The notes beneath the pieces were generated by a model. That model was not told the origin of the DNA. It searched no databases and was given only the letters and a program-made list of their open reading frames with translations. A stretch of 64,000 nt of DNA from Candidatus Gallacutalibacter stercoravium (lineage in GTDB: Bacteria > Bacillota > Clostridia > Oscillospirales > Acutalibacteraceae): positions 1-64,000 of the forward strand of contig DVJE01000043.1 in assembly GCA_018716975.1 (NCBI GenBank), in the 5' to 3' direction. The position numbers and the translations under genes are program-made. Position 1 is the stretch's first letter. Every line of letters starts with the position of its first letter. Below, one piece after another: positions 22,839 through 31,296 of the stretch.

Positions 22839-23969
22839 TTACGAAATATGTATGCCGATGCCGTTTACCGTTACGTTTTCGCCCGCGCGAATTAGTATAT
22901 ATTTCACTCCGTCAATGACGCGGGTCTGCACCAAGTCGCCGTGTTCGGCGTTGACCTGTATGGTTACGTCGGGGGTGCGCACCTGCAACTGTTTTTTCTC
23001 CACCAGGTTACTGGGGCTGATTTGGGCGTCGGCACCGAAAACTGTATTATAATTCTCGTCAAAGGCGTCTACTTGCTGTTCGGTGGCGCCACAGGCTTGC
23101 AGCACGTTCTTTACCGTTGCCTTCGTAAGAGATAAAGGTTCCTCTTGCTTGCTTTCTTTGTGCTCTTGAATCATACCGCAAAGCTGTTCGTTAACCGCCT
23201 GCACCATCTCGTAGCTGCAATCCTCGTTCAAAGTATCGCCCAGCAAAGAGGCAAAGGCTTCCTTTTGAACGGCGGCAGGCACCGGGGGATCGGCGCGAAA
23301 TACCGCGTCGATGAAGGAGGCGTGGTTGTCCTCGGTATTGCGCGAGTAAAAAAGGGCGTTGTAAATATTGGTGCTGCGATCGTCAAAGGCGGGAAAAAGA
23401 AAGCCAAGTTCCGGGGCGGCTATCAGCCATTCCTCACGGATGTTGCGCATGGTGTTCTCAGGAATATCAAAGCAAAGGGCCGGTTTTTCCGGTTTTACGG
23501 GGCAAACGCTGCACAGTATATAGGAATAAACCTCGCTGGAAGCGTCCTCCAGCTTCTCACCGTCCTTTGAGCGATAGGGCACGTCATACGTATCGTAGGC
23601 CAGCAAGATAAGATAGTGGCTGTCTAGAGAAATAGCGCTTATCATACGGCTGTAAAAGTTTTGCACAACCTCCGGATCGTTGAGCGCACAGCCCCTAAGG
23701 GCCATCAGCAAACGGTGCTCATCGCTGTCTACCACCTGTTGGGTAGAGAAAGAAATATCAAACAGGTTCTTTCCCAGCGTGCCGGACAGGGATTTTTTCA
23801 ACAATGCCAGCATACGCTCGCAGTCCTCCTGCGGCGTCAAGGCCAAGGGTTGATCAAACTGAGAGATAACCTCGCCCTTTTCGTTCACATAGCAACCGCA
23901 AATGCGGGTGATGTTGTTTTTATCCGGGCGAAACCGGCGCCGGATTTCTGCAATTTCTTTTTCATTCAT
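22839..23969 (-). CDS. DUF4317 family protein
   Basis: 376 aa. The start, MNEKEIAEIRRRFRPDKNNI, followed by TRICGCYVNEKGE is the typical opening of the Firmicutes DUF4317 family, and length also matches. There is no signal or membrane helix. The function of the family is not known. The ribosome site (TTGAGGT) is further upstream of ATG 23969 than usual. It lies 55 bases upstream of the Nudix gene on the same strand, so co-transcription is possible. Confidence 0.8.
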   Translation of the reverse strand: MNEKEIAEIRRRFRPDKNNITRICGCYVNEKGEVISQFDQPLALTPQEDCERMLALLKKSLSGTLGKNLFDISFSTQQVVDSDEHRLLMALRGCALNDPEVVQNFYSRMISAISLDSHYLILLAYDTYDVPYRSKDGEKLEDASSEVYSYILCSVCPVKPEKPALCFDIPENTMRNIREEWLIAAPELGFLFPAFDDRSTNIYNALFYSRNTEDNHASFIDAVFRADPPVPAAVQKEAFASLLGDTLNEDCSYEMVQAVNEQLCGMIQEHKESKQEEPLSLTKATVKNVLQACGATEQQVDAFDENYNTVFGADAQISPSNLVEKKQLQVRTPDVTIQVNAEHGDLVQTRVIDGVKYILIRAGENVTVNGIGIHIS

Positions 23970-24122
23970 AACGCATTTTTACCTCAATCGTTTTATGAAT
24001 TTTATGAAATAGAGCCGCCCATGCCCTACAAAAGCTGGTGGCGTTAGGGCATCATTATAACATGCTCCACCGGCGCCCGCAAAAGGATTTTGTTGTATTT
24101 TGCCGGTAAAATGCAAGCGGGT

Positions 24123-24947
24123 TTAGCCTTGCTGCGTATCATGCAGCAAAAAACGTTCCACAGCGACGGCCACGCCGTCTTCATCGTTCGAGGGAGCCAC
24201 CCAGTCGGCGGCCTCCTGCACAACGGGCTGGGCGTTGGCCATGGCTACGCCCAGTGCGGCGGCGCGCAACATAGAAAGATCGTTGTATCCGTCGCCGCAG
24301 GCCATAAAACCGTTTTCCGCTAGATTGCAGATTTTCATCAGGCGCTGCAAAGAGGCGGCTTTATCCACACCGCGGGGCACAATTTCTAAAAAGTAAGGCT
24401 CTGAGCGAAAAACCTCAAAAAAAGGGTAGCGCTGCCGTATCTTGGGCAGGAGCTCTTCCATAACGGGCGGTTCGCCGATAAGCAATAATTTGTCTAGCGG
24501 AAAATCCACAGCTTCGACCAAGCAGGGCACTTCGTGAATCGGGATGCCGTTAATTTTGGCGTCCAGTTGGATATAGGGGCTTTGGCTGTTTTCTGTTAAA
24601 ATGCCGGTTTTGCTATAGACAATGCAGTCTATTTGATATTCTCGGGCCAACCCGCAAAGTTCCTTGCGGTAATCGTCGGGCAGGCATTGCTCAAAAAGCA
24701 CGGCTTCGTCGGCGCAGCGGATGATTTGGCAGCCGTTCATCGCCAAAATATAACCGTCAAAACGGGGCAAATCCAAGGCGCGGGCCAACGGCCAAATACC
24801 GCAGGCAGGCCGGCCGGAAACCAAGGCCAAGCGTACGCCGGCTTGTTGGGCGGCGCATAAGGCTTGCTGGGTGCGAGGGGTTATCTGTTTTTGTGAATTG
24901 GTTAACGTTCCATCCAAATCCAGCGCAAGCAGCTGGTAAGGTACCAT
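24123..24947 (-). CDS. Cof-type HAD-IIB phosphatase
   Basis: 274 aa. HAD motif I is ALDLDGTL near residue 10, motif II is LALVSGR, motif III includes the DKAASLQ lysine, and motif IV is CGDGYNDLSML. The cap of about 100 residues between motifs II and III is the IIB type. It dephosphorylates sugar phosphates or cofactors such as FMN or PLP; the substrate is unknown. ATG 24947 follows AGGAAAGGATG. A longer frame adds 17 residues without a ribosome site. Confidence 0.85.
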   Translation of the reverse strand: MVPYQLLALDLDGTLTNSQKQITPRTQQALCAAQQAGVRLALVSGRPACGIWPLARALDLPRFDGYILAMNGCQIIRCADEAVLFEQCLPDDYRKELCGLAREYQIDCIVYSKTGILTENSQSPYIQLDAKINGIPIHEVPCLVEAVDFPLDKLLLIGEPPVMEELLPKIRQRYPFFEVFRSEPYFLEIVPRGVDKAASLQRLMKICNLAENGFMACGDGYNDLSMLRAAALGVAMANAQPVVQEAADWVAPSNDEDGVAVAVERFLLHDTQQG

Positions 24948-25063
24948 CGAGCCAACATCCTTTCCTGCCGCCCAGATAAGCGGCGTGTTCTTGTGCATAC
25001 TTTATTTATTGTAACACGCGAAAAGGGATATGTACAACGCCATAAACGCACAAACAACGCAAA

Positions 25064-25090
25064 AGACCCCTGCTCGGCAAAGAGCAGGGG
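25064..25090 (-). terminator. Terminator of the HPr-like gene
   Basis: 25067-25075 (cccctgctc) pairs perfectly with 25082-25090. Read on the minus strand it is followed by tcttttg. Confidence 0.7.
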
Positions 25091-25111
25091 CTAAAGTTTC
25101 TTTTTAGCGGG

Positions 25112-25354
25112 CTATGCGATATAAGGGGATAGACGTTGCAACAAATCAACGCAAACCGGATCTTCCGGATTATCGCAATAAATGCGCATTTCCAAGGGCC
25201 GGCTGATATCTAAGCTAAAAATTCCCATAATGGACTTGGCGTTTATCACATACCGGCCCGATATCAGATCAATTTCAAAGGGGCACTGGTTTACTTCGTT
25301 GACGAAAGCTTTAATGCGTTCCACTGTATCCAGCCGAACAGTTTTTGTAATCAT
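25112..25354 (-). CDS. HPr-like protein lacking the catalytic histidine
   Basis: 80 aa, the size and strand pattern of HPr (PTS phosphocarrier). The HPr active-site loop, normally GLHARPA, reads DTVERIKAF here, with no histidine, so phosphotransfer from enzyme I is not expected. The regulatory serine region is kept as NAKSIMGIFSLD, like Ser46. Bacillus Crh is a known HPr-like protein that lost the same His and works only in CcpA signalling. A regulatory role is therefore a reasonable guess. ATG 25354 follows AAGGATGG. Monocistronic. Confidence 0.75.
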   Translation of the reverse strand: MITKTVRLDTVERIKAFVNEVNQCPFEIDLISGRYVINAKSIMGIFSLDISRPLEMRIYCDNPEDPVCVDLLQRLSPYIA

Positions 25355-25498
25355 TGACGGCCATCCTTTCTTATGTTCTGCGCTCTTGCTTCTTCAGCCG
25401 ATAAGCTTGGCCTTATTATACATCATCTAAGCGGCAGAAACAATAAGAAAGGCAACTGTTTGCACATCGGTTCCGTACTGCTCAAACGATAGAAAACA

Positions 25499-26092
25499 TT
25501 ATGCCGCACGGCGTAAGGCTTTATGCAGCTGCGGCACTAAAGTGGCCGCTAAAATAATCTTGAGTGCGTCACCGGGCAAAAAGGGGAATACGCAGGCCCA
25601 TAGCGCAGCCCAAAGGGAACTTTTTGTTACAACAATGAACCAAATGGTACCCAAAGTATAGCACACAGCCAACCCCGCTACCATGGATAATACCAGCAGC
25701 CCCCAGTAACCTCGCCGGCCTGCCAGGCGGTAAGCCAACAAGCCAACAAGCCAGGCGGCGGCAGCATAGCCCCAAATGTAACCGCCCGTAGGGCCCACTA
25801 AAACGTGGATGCCGCCGTTAAAATTAGAGAAAACCGGAAGCCCCACAGCACCCAGCAGGATGTATACCGCCTGGCTAAGGAGGCCCAACTTTGCACCCAG
25901 CACGCCGCCGGCTAAAAAGACCGATAAAGTGGCCAAATTGATAGGAACTAGTGAGGGCAGCGGGATGGAAAGCTGAGACAGCGCCGCCGTTAGCGCAGCA
26001 AACAGGGCGCACAACACCAGCCGAACGGTGTGAGATAGGGATTTTGTTTGAAGATACGATACATCTGGGTTGGTTTGTTTTGCTTTCTCCAT
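25499..26092 (-). CDS. bioY: BioY biotin transporter substrate-binding subunit
   Basis: 197 aa with about six hydrophobic segments. The family motif NLATLSVFLAGGVLGAKLG and the later VGPTGGYIWGY are characteristic of BioY, the S component of the biotin ECF transporter. The ATPase and EcfT subunits are not in the window and must be encoded elsewhere (general ECF module). ATG 26092 follows CGGAGGT. A BirA-like box and a sigma-A promoter lie directly upstream, so repression by biotinoyl-AMP-bound BirA is likely. Confidence 0.9.
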   Translation of the reverse strand: MEKAKQTNPDVSYLQTKSLSHTVRLVLCALFAALTAALSQLSIPLPSLVPINLATLSVFLAGGVLGAKLGLLSQAVYILLGAVGLPVFSNFNGGIHVLVGPTGGYIWGYAAAAWLVGLLAYRLAGRRGYWGLLVLSMVAGLAVCYTLGTIWFIVVTKSSLWAALWACVFPFLPGDALKIILAATLVPQLHKALRRAA

Positions 26093-26104
26093 GCGATACC
26101 TCCG

Positions 26105-26138
26105 ATTGTAAACCTAAAATATTTTTAAAGTTGACAAT
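26105..26138. promoter_or_regulatory. BirA-like operator
   Basis: attgtaaac (26105-26113) and gttgacaat (26130-26138) are inverted half-sites with one mismatch, 16 bases apart. This matches the two-half-site layout of biotin repressor boxes. It covers the expected transcription start of bioY. Confidence 0.65.
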
Positions 26139-26141
26139 AGA

Positions 26142-26170
26142 AGAATACCAGGGTTTACTTTGCTTGTCAA
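26142..26170 (-). promoter_or_regulatory. Promoter of bioY
   Basis: On the minus strand, TTGACA (26170-26165) and TATTCT (26147-26142) are 17 bases apart. The start point would fall inside the BirA-like box. Confidence 0.75.
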
Positions 26171-26289
26171 TAGCGCGAGAAAAATGTCTATAAAAGGGTT
26201 TACGTATTTTTCCACGCTTGTTATACTGTTTTACAGCAACGGCAGAAGCGTGAAAGACAAGATATCGCAAATGCGGGGAGGGGCGTTTT

Positions 26290-26751
26290 ATGAAAATCTG
26301 GGAGGATTTTAAAACCTTTGCTTTTAAGGGTAATGTCATTGATATGGCGATCGGCGTAGTTGTAGGCGGCGCTTTTAGCAAGATTGTAACTTCCCTGGTG
26401 AATGATATTATCACGCCCTTTTTTGGTTTTTTGACCTCGGGTGCAGATTTTAAGCAGTGGAAGCTGGTGCTCAGCCAAGCGGTGGTGGAAAACGGCCAAG
26501 AAATTAAGCCGGAAGCGGCTATTTTGTACGGCAGTTTTTTGCAAAATGTGGTGGATTTTTTGATCATCGCCGGTTCAATTTTTTTAGCAGTGCGGCTTGT
26601 GAACAAAGCGAGGCATAGAAAAGAAGAAAAGGACGAAAAGAAAGAAGAGATTAAAGAAGAAGCAGCGCCCAGCCCAACAGAGGTGGAGTTGCTTTGTGAA
26701 ATTCGCGATTTGTTACGCCAACAGAAAGACGAACAAAATAACGTTTCTTAA
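26290..26751 (+). CDS. mscL: Large-conductance mechanosensitive channel MscL
   Basis: 153 aa. The N-terminal helix and TM1 carry the MscL signature FKTFAFKGNVIDMAIGVVVG, with gate residues in GVVVGGAFSKIV. TM2 is VVDFLIIAGSIFLAVRLVNK. A charged, glutamate/lysine-rich stretch then leads to the C-terminal bundle ELLCEIRDLLR. The homopentameric channel opens under membrane tension to release solutes. ATG 26290 follows GGGGAGGGG. Monocistronic. Confidence 0.93.
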   Translation: MKIWEDFKTFAFKGNVIDMAIGVVVGGAFSKIVTSLVNDIITPFFGFLTSGADFKQWKLVLSQAVVENGQEIKPEAAILYGSFLQNVVDFLIIAGSIFLAVRLVNKARHRKEEKDEKKEEIKEEAAPSPTEVELLCEIRDLLRQQKDEQNNVS

Positions 26752-26790
26752 AGCAAGGCGGTTGTGTTGTTTTTGCCTGTAACAGCTGCT

Positions 26791-26825
26791 ATGCGGAGGT
26801 TACAGACGGATAAACCGCATTTTTG
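26791..26825 (+). terminator. Probable terminator of mscL
   Basis: 26791-26796 (atgcgg) pairs with 26815-26820 (ccgcat), followed by tttttgtg. The inner part of the stem is imperfect. Confidence 0.5.
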
Positions 26826-27017
26826 TGTTGTATGGATGCCGGCACCTTTGACAATATGTGGCCAGCTCCCTGTGTGCGCAAAGCAATACGTACAAGCGGT
26901 TAAACGATGGAGTTCTCAACTGGTATATCATTACGAAGAGCATAGCTAGCACATTGTGGTGTTTGGCTGTGCTCTTTTGTTGTGTAACGGACGGCGTTTG
27001 TCGTGCAGATAGGTTTT

Positions 27018-27067
27018 TTGACAACGAAAAAATATTAGTTGACAACATATACTATATAACATATAAT
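27018..27067 (+). promoter_or_regulatory. Promoter of the padR operon
   Basis: TTGACA (27039-27044) and TATAAT (27062-27067) are both perfect and 17 bases apart. A second ttgacaac lies 21 bases upstream (27018). The spacer and -10 are near-palindromic AT sequence (atatactatataacatataatat), a plausible PadR autoregulatory site. Confidence 0.8.
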
Positions 27068-27091
27068 ATTGCACAGAAAGGGGGATCGGGG

Positions 27092-27439
27092 ATGGATACC
27101 CAGTTAAAACGAGGGATGCTGGAGGCTTGCGTGCTTTCGGTACTGCAAAAGGGGGATTCCTACGGCTACCAAATCATCAAAGAGGTTGCTGCCTGCGTGC
27201 CTATTTCGGAATCTACCCTTTACCCGGTGCTCAAACGTTTAGAGGGGGCCGGGTGCCTGTCTACTTTTACCCAGGAGCACAACGGCAGGCTGCGCCGGTA
27301 TTATCAAATTACTCCTCCGGGCAGGCAAAGGCTCCGCGATTTTTTGGCACAGTGGCAGCAGGTGATGCAGGTTTACCGCTTCATTGAAAAAAATAATCAA
27401 CAAAACGCCGGTGAAAACACAGGCGTAACTGAGAAATGA
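27092..27439 (+). CDS. PadR family transcriptional regulator
   Basis: 115 aa. The winged HTH begins LKRGMLEACVLSVLQKGDSYGYQI, the recognition helix region is ISESTLYPVLKRLEGAG, and the wing includes RRYYQITPPGRQRL. The short C-terminal helix indicates the PadR-s2 subgroup. ATG 27092 follows AAAGGGGG. The next gene, starting 13 bases later, is a DUF1700/DUF4097 protein, the family's common partner, so the regulator probably controls this envelope-stress-type operon and itself. Confidence 0.9.
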   Translation: MDTQLKRGMLEACVLSVLQKGDSYGYQIIKEVAACVPISESTLYPVLKRLEGAGCLSTFTQEHNGRLRRYYQITPPGRQRLRDFLAQWQQVMQVYRFIEKNNQQNAGENTGVTEK

Positions 27440-27452
27440 GGTGCTGACGGCT

Positions 27453-28535
27453 ATGGAAAAACAACAGTTTTTGGCAAAACTGGAAGCGTTGCTTTCCGGC
27501 ATTCCGGCTTCAGACAGGGAACAAATTCTAGATTTTTATCGTGAAATAATCGAAGATCGCATAGAAAACGGCGCAAGCGAAGCAGCCGCTGTGGCGGATT
27601 TTGGGAATGTGGAGCATTTGGCGCAGGAAATACTGCAAGAAAACGCCTATTCTCAGAAGGAACAGCAGCCCGACCAACCGCAGCCGGCGCAGCAGCAAGA
27701 AGAACGGCGGGGGAATAAATGCGTCTACCGGGAATATCGCGCTATGGCCGGGGCGTTTGATAAAATTGTGATTAACGCGCGCAACACCAAATTTTTTATC
27801 CGCCCCTCGCAAGATGGAGCGATCCGTTTTTGCTACTATGAAGATCAGGATGTGCGTTACAACCTGAATAAAGAAGGGAACACACTGCACATTGAACAAA
27901 CGATAGAGAAAAAATGGCATTGGTATTTTTTGTTGGGTGTTGGTTATCACAGTGCGCTTACGAAGGGCGTTGTGTTGGAACTTCCTACCCCCTATGAAGG
28001 ATGGTTGGAAGCGGCTACCACCAATGCGCGTATCGTATTGGAGAATTTGCACCTAAACCGTTTGGAGGCCGTTACCACCAATGCTGCCATAGAGGTAAAG
28101 GGTGTGCAGGCGCAGGAGCTGGTTACCAATACCACCAATGGGTCAATCACGATAGAGAATACCCAAGCGCAGCGGTTAAACGCCCATACCCATAACGGTA
28201 GAATGACTTTGTGGGATGTTATGAGCAAAAACTGCGAGGCGGCTACCTCTAACGGTAAGCTGGAGCTCGGCAATGTGCAGGCAGAGGATTGGCTGCACGG
28301 CCAAACCAGCAACGGCGGAATTGAATTGTGGGGCGTATCGGGATTTGTTATGGATTTTCACACCAGCAATGCTTCTGTTTCCGGCACGGTAAAGGGGGAT
28401 GAAAGCCTTTATAACATTATGTCTACCACCAGCAACGGCAGCAACGAGCTGGGCAGGCGCGTGGTGGCGCAGAGCCGGCGGAGCCTAAGTGTTAAAACCA
28501 CCAACGGCAACATTCGGGTAAGATTTGAGCAATAA
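27453..28535 (+). CDS. DUF1700-DUF4097 fusion protein with TxNG repeats
   Basis: 360 aa. Residues 1-70 are the DUF1700-type alpha-helical start (FLAKLEALLSGIPASDREQI, DFYREIIEDRI). A Gln/Pro/Glu-rich linker (about 72-88) leads to a DUF4097 beta-helix region. That region repeats a T-(T/S/H)-N-(A/G) turn about every 20 residues: ATTNAR, VTTNAA, NTTNGS, AHTHNGR, ATSNGK, QTSNGG, HTSNAS, TTSNGS, KTTNGN. No membrane segment is evident, unlike the usual split membrane DUF1700 proteins. ATG 27453 is nine bases after GAGGTG. Function unknown; linked to PadR. Confidence 0.8.
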   Translation: MEKQQFLAKLEALLSGIPASDREQILDFYREIIEDRIENGASEAAAVADFGNVEHLAQEILQENAYSQKEQQPDQPQPAQQQEERRGNKCVYREYRAMAGAFDKIVINARNTKFFIRPSQDGAIRFCYYEDQDVRYNLNKEGNTLHIEQTIEKKWHWYFLLGVGYHSALTKGVVLELPTPYEGWLEAATTNARIVLENLHLNRLEAVTTNAAIEVKGVQAQELVTNTTNGSITIENTQAQRLNAHTHNGRMTLWDVMSKNCEAATSNGKLELGNVQAEDWLHGQTSNGGIELWGVSGFVMDFHTSNASVSGTVKGDESLYNIMSTTSNGSNELGRRVVAQSRRSLSVKTTNGNIRVRFEQ

Positions 28536-28579
28536 GGTTGCAAACCGGTATAGTCATGTTTTGCAACATAAAACAAAGC

Positions 28580-28610
28580 GCGGGCTCCCGTTGTAGATAT
28601 GGGAGCCCGC
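28580..28610. terminator. Terminator between convergent genes
   Basis: 28580-28589 (gcgggctccc) pairs perfectly with 28601-28610. The minus-strand tail gctttgtttt is T-rich. Confidence 0.65.
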
Positions 28611-28646
28611 ACTGTTATACTGCTTACTTATCTGTGCCGCGAAGCG

Positions 28647-29546
28647 CTAATTGGTTTGGTTTAGATATTCCTCTAAACAAACGCCAAGGCGGGTGATTTC
28701 TTCAGCTGCCGGCTGCCCTACGTAGCGGTAATGCCAGGGTTCGTACCCAATGCCCGTGATGGCGGATTTATCTGAGGGATAACGCAAAATAAAGCCGTAC
28801 TCCCAACAATGGGCCATTAGCCATTGTTGCGTGGGCGTGTTTTCCTGTGAGCTGTCTAAATTTTGGTTGCTTAACGAAACCACGTCCACCGCCAAGCCCA
28901 TTTGGTGCTCGCTGGTGCCCGGCGGCGCTACCCAATAACCGGCTTGCTCTTGGGCTTCTTGTTGCCCGTAACCCAGCCCCAGGTAATAGGCAACCTTATT
29001 TTCAAACAGTTGGGTTTGCAGCTCTTGCGAGCGGTAGGCAGAACAAACAATGGGATCCAACCCTGCCGCCCAGGCGTCGTTTAGCATCGCCTCTAAAGAA
29101 GCAGCCGCCCGGCTGTCTATTTGCAGGCCGTTTTGGCATTCTACCAGATCAACTTGCCAATCTGCCGGTAAAGGGTGGGCGGCGTTGACAAGGGTTAGCA
29201 AAGGATCAGAGGTTGCTTCGGATGAGGAAACGTTCCCACTGGAGAAAGATGCGCTTTGCCTGGGTTCTTCTGCCGTAGTGGAGGATGGTGTTTTATCCAA
29301 AGAGGAAACAGGCGGTTGCGTTTGGACGGCGTTATTTGAAGAAACCGCTGAAGAATCCGGCGGCGACATAGGCAACTGGCCGGTGCCGCCGGTCCTCCAC
29401 AGAAGCAAAGCGGCAATCAAGAAAAAAGAAACCAGAAACAAGGCGGCCTTTAACCCGCCATGGCGGCGCCTGCGCCGGGCGGGGCGTCTTTTCTTTGCGC
29501 CGCTATGACGATAGTTTTTGCTGGTTTTGTTGCTTCCACCGGGCAT
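28647..29546 (-). CDS. D-alanyl-D-alanine carboxypeptidase, M15B (VanY-like)
   Basis: 299 aa. A basic N-terminus (KKRRPARRRRRHGG) precedes one membrane anchor (about 33-50), then a Ser/Thr-rich linker (60-115) and the M15 domain. The zinc ligands are in TSEHQMGLAVDV (SxHxxGxAxD) and EPWHYRYVG, with the substrate motif CSAYRS before them. It trims the last D-Ala of peptidoglycan stem peptides outside the membrane. ATG 29546 follows AAGGAG. A resistance function like VanY is possible, but no van genes are nearby. Confidence 0.88.
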   Translation of the reverse strand: MPGGSNKTSKNYRHSGAKKRRPARRRRRHGGLKAALFLVSFFLIAALLLWRTGGTGQLPMSPPDSSAVSSNNAVQTQPPVSSLDKTPSSTTAEEPRQSASFSSGNVSSSEATSDPLLTLVNAAHPLPADWQVDLVECQNGLQIDSRAAASLEAMLNDAWAAGLDPIVCSAYRSQELQTQLFENKVAYYLGLGYGQQEAQEQAGYWVAPPGTSEHQMGLAVDVVSLSNQNLDSSQENTPTQQWLMAHCWEYGFILRYPSDKSAITGIGYEPWHYRYVGQPAAEEITRLGVCLEEYLNQTN

Positions 29547-29618
29547 TTTAGCGCTCCTTCCTAGGGGTAAAAATATGCAAAATTTGCTCTTTTTCCTTCC
29601 TTTTATGGCTGTGGGGCG

Positions 29619-31184
29619 CTAAGCCTTTTCGTAAAGAATGCGCCCTTCTTTTATGGTGCACAGCACTTGAATATCCTTTATCGCTTGGGGATCGGTTTGC
29701 AGCGGGTTTTGATCCAGCACCACAAAATCGGCCAACTTGCCGGGGCGGATGGACCCCTTTCTTTCCTCTTCGCCATACTGATAGGCCGCATCAAGCGTGA
29801 CGGCCCGCAGAGCTTCATATGGGGTGAGGCATTCTTCTTGGGATAGCGCCGCACCCTGCCGGGTAACGCGGTTAACCGCGCACCAAACGGTGTTTAGCAT
29901 ATCCGGCGGCAGAACGGGTGAATCCTGATGCAGCGTAAAGCGCACGCCCGCGCGCAGTGCAGTTTTTGCCGGGCTGATGCGCATCGCCCGCTGGGGCCCA
30001 AAGTTTTGCAGATGAATATCGCCCCAGTAATAGGTGTGCGCTACAAAAAAAGAGGCCATCATGCCCAGCTGGGCCATGCGTTGCAGCTGATCGGGACGCA
30101 CCAACTGGGCGTGGATCATCACCGGACGCACCCCGGGCTTGCCGGTTGTTTGCAATGCGCGGGCATAGGCGTCGATCATCTGCTGAGCAGCGGCGTCCCC
30201 GTTGCAGTGAGCCAGTAACTGCCGCCCCGTTTGCAGCGCCTGTTCCATAAAGGCCGTTACTTGGTCATCGTCATAGATGGGATAGCCATAGTATTCCTTT
30301 TCCGCTCCCAGATAAGGCTGGCTCATCCAGGCTGTGCGGCCTTGGGGCGAGCCGTCTAAAAATATCTTATAGCCGCCGATGCGAAGCCGGTTGTGATAGC
30401 CGCCCGCATAAGCGGCGCAGTAATCGGGTAAATCAAACAGCTCGCTACAATCGGGGTAGCAGACAGTGTCCACCGTTAGGCGGCCGCTATCGGCCATCGC
30501 CTTGAGCAGCTGCCATTCCGGCTTGCGCGTATAACCATCCTGCACGGTAGTGATACCGTAGCGCAGGTAAACCTGTTGGGCCTTTTCCATCAGCCGGAAT
30601 TGCTCCTCTAAGCCTGGGCGGGGGATGGATGCCGAGGTAAAAGCGGTTTCTTCTAAATAACCGCTGGGTTGCCCGTCCGGTTCCCTGCCGATTCTGCCTC
30701 CGTCGGGATCCGGGGTGCTTTGTGTGATTCCCAAAATGCGCAAAGCGGCCGTATTGGCTACCCCCATATGGCCCGACGCATGGGCGATGACGCAAGGGCG
30801 ATCCCCCACAGCCTTGTCCAATACCTGCCGGGTGGGGTGCGCTTTTTCTTTTAAAAAGTTGTGGTCGTACCCAAAACCGGAAATCCATGAAACAGACGGA
30901 TTTTCTTGGGCAAAGGAGCGCAACGCGGCGGCGATGTCGCCAAAACAGCGGGCTTTTTCCAACGGCGCTAAACCCAGGGTTTGGGCCAAAGCGGTTATGT
31001 GGCTGTGAGAATCGATAAAAGCCGGCAGTAGTGTGGCGCCCTTTAGGTCGAAGGGCCGCGCGCCTTTTTGCCCGCAGGAGCGGCCTGTGCGCCGCACAAC
31101 GCCATCTTCTACCAACACAGATTCGGGGCAATCCCCTTCCATCGTGATAATATTGCCGCCAAAAAACAGAGTGCTATCACACAT
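29619..31184 (-). CDS. Amidohydrolase family protein (YtcJ-like)
   Basis: 521 aa. An N-terminal beta-sandwich precedes the metal-dependent barrel. Metal ligands are visible in IDSHSHITAL (HxH), LLAHCNGDAA, PVMIHAQLV and HQDSPVLPPD. The C-terminus returns to the sandwich with GSIRPGKLADFVVLDQNPL. The amidohydrolase-3/YtcJ branch hydrolyses amides or N-formyl groups; the substrate is unknown. I start at ATG 31184, about ten bases after AAAAGGA, rather than the ATG 12 bases upstream, which abuts the ribosome site. Monocistronic, 72 bases upstream of the M15 peptidase. Confidence 0.85.
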   Translation of the reverse strand: MCDSTLFFGGNIITMEGDCPESVLVEDGVVRRTGRSCGQKGARPFDLKGATLLPAFIDSHSHITALAQTLGLAPLEKARCFGDIAAALRSFAQENPSVSWISGFGYDHNFLKEKAHPTRQVLDKAVGDRPCVIAHASGHMGVANTAALRILGITQSTPDPDGGRIGREPDGQPSGYLEETAFTSASIPRPGLEEQFRLMEKAQQVYLRYGITTVQDGYTRKPEWQLLKAMADSGRLTVDTVCYPDCSELFDLPDYCAAYAGGYHNRLRIGGYKIFLDGSPQGRTAWMSQPYLGAEKEYYGYPIYDDDQVTAFMEQALQTGRQLLAHCNGDAAAQQMIDAYARALQTTGKPGVRPVMIHAQLVRPDQLQRMAQLGMMASFFVAHTYYWGDIHLQNFGPQRAMRISPAKTALRAGVRFTLHQDSPVLPPDMLNTVWCAVNRVTRQGAALSQEECLTPYEALRAVTLDAAYQYGEEERKGSIRPGKLADFVVLDQNPLQTDPQAIKDIQVLCTIKEGRILYEKA

Positions 31185-31296
31185 GGTAATCCACATCCTT
31201 TTATGCCGTTTTACGGGCTTGTAACCCGCAGCCTAACCCTGGTATGCGCCCGGTGCCCGCCGGATATACATGCGCCGTAAAAGGAAGATGTGCGGT

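Larger units (their letters stand above)
26752..27091. other. Intergenic region between mscL and padR
   Basis: No gene is supported. It contains a terminator-like hairpin (26791-26820) and, at its right end, the padR promoter. The open frame running into padR has no ribosome site before ATG 27092. Confidence 0.6.

Noticed and set aside
26858-27091. Long N-terminal extension of PadR
   Set aside because: It crosses the consensus promoter; ATG 27092 has a ribosome site.
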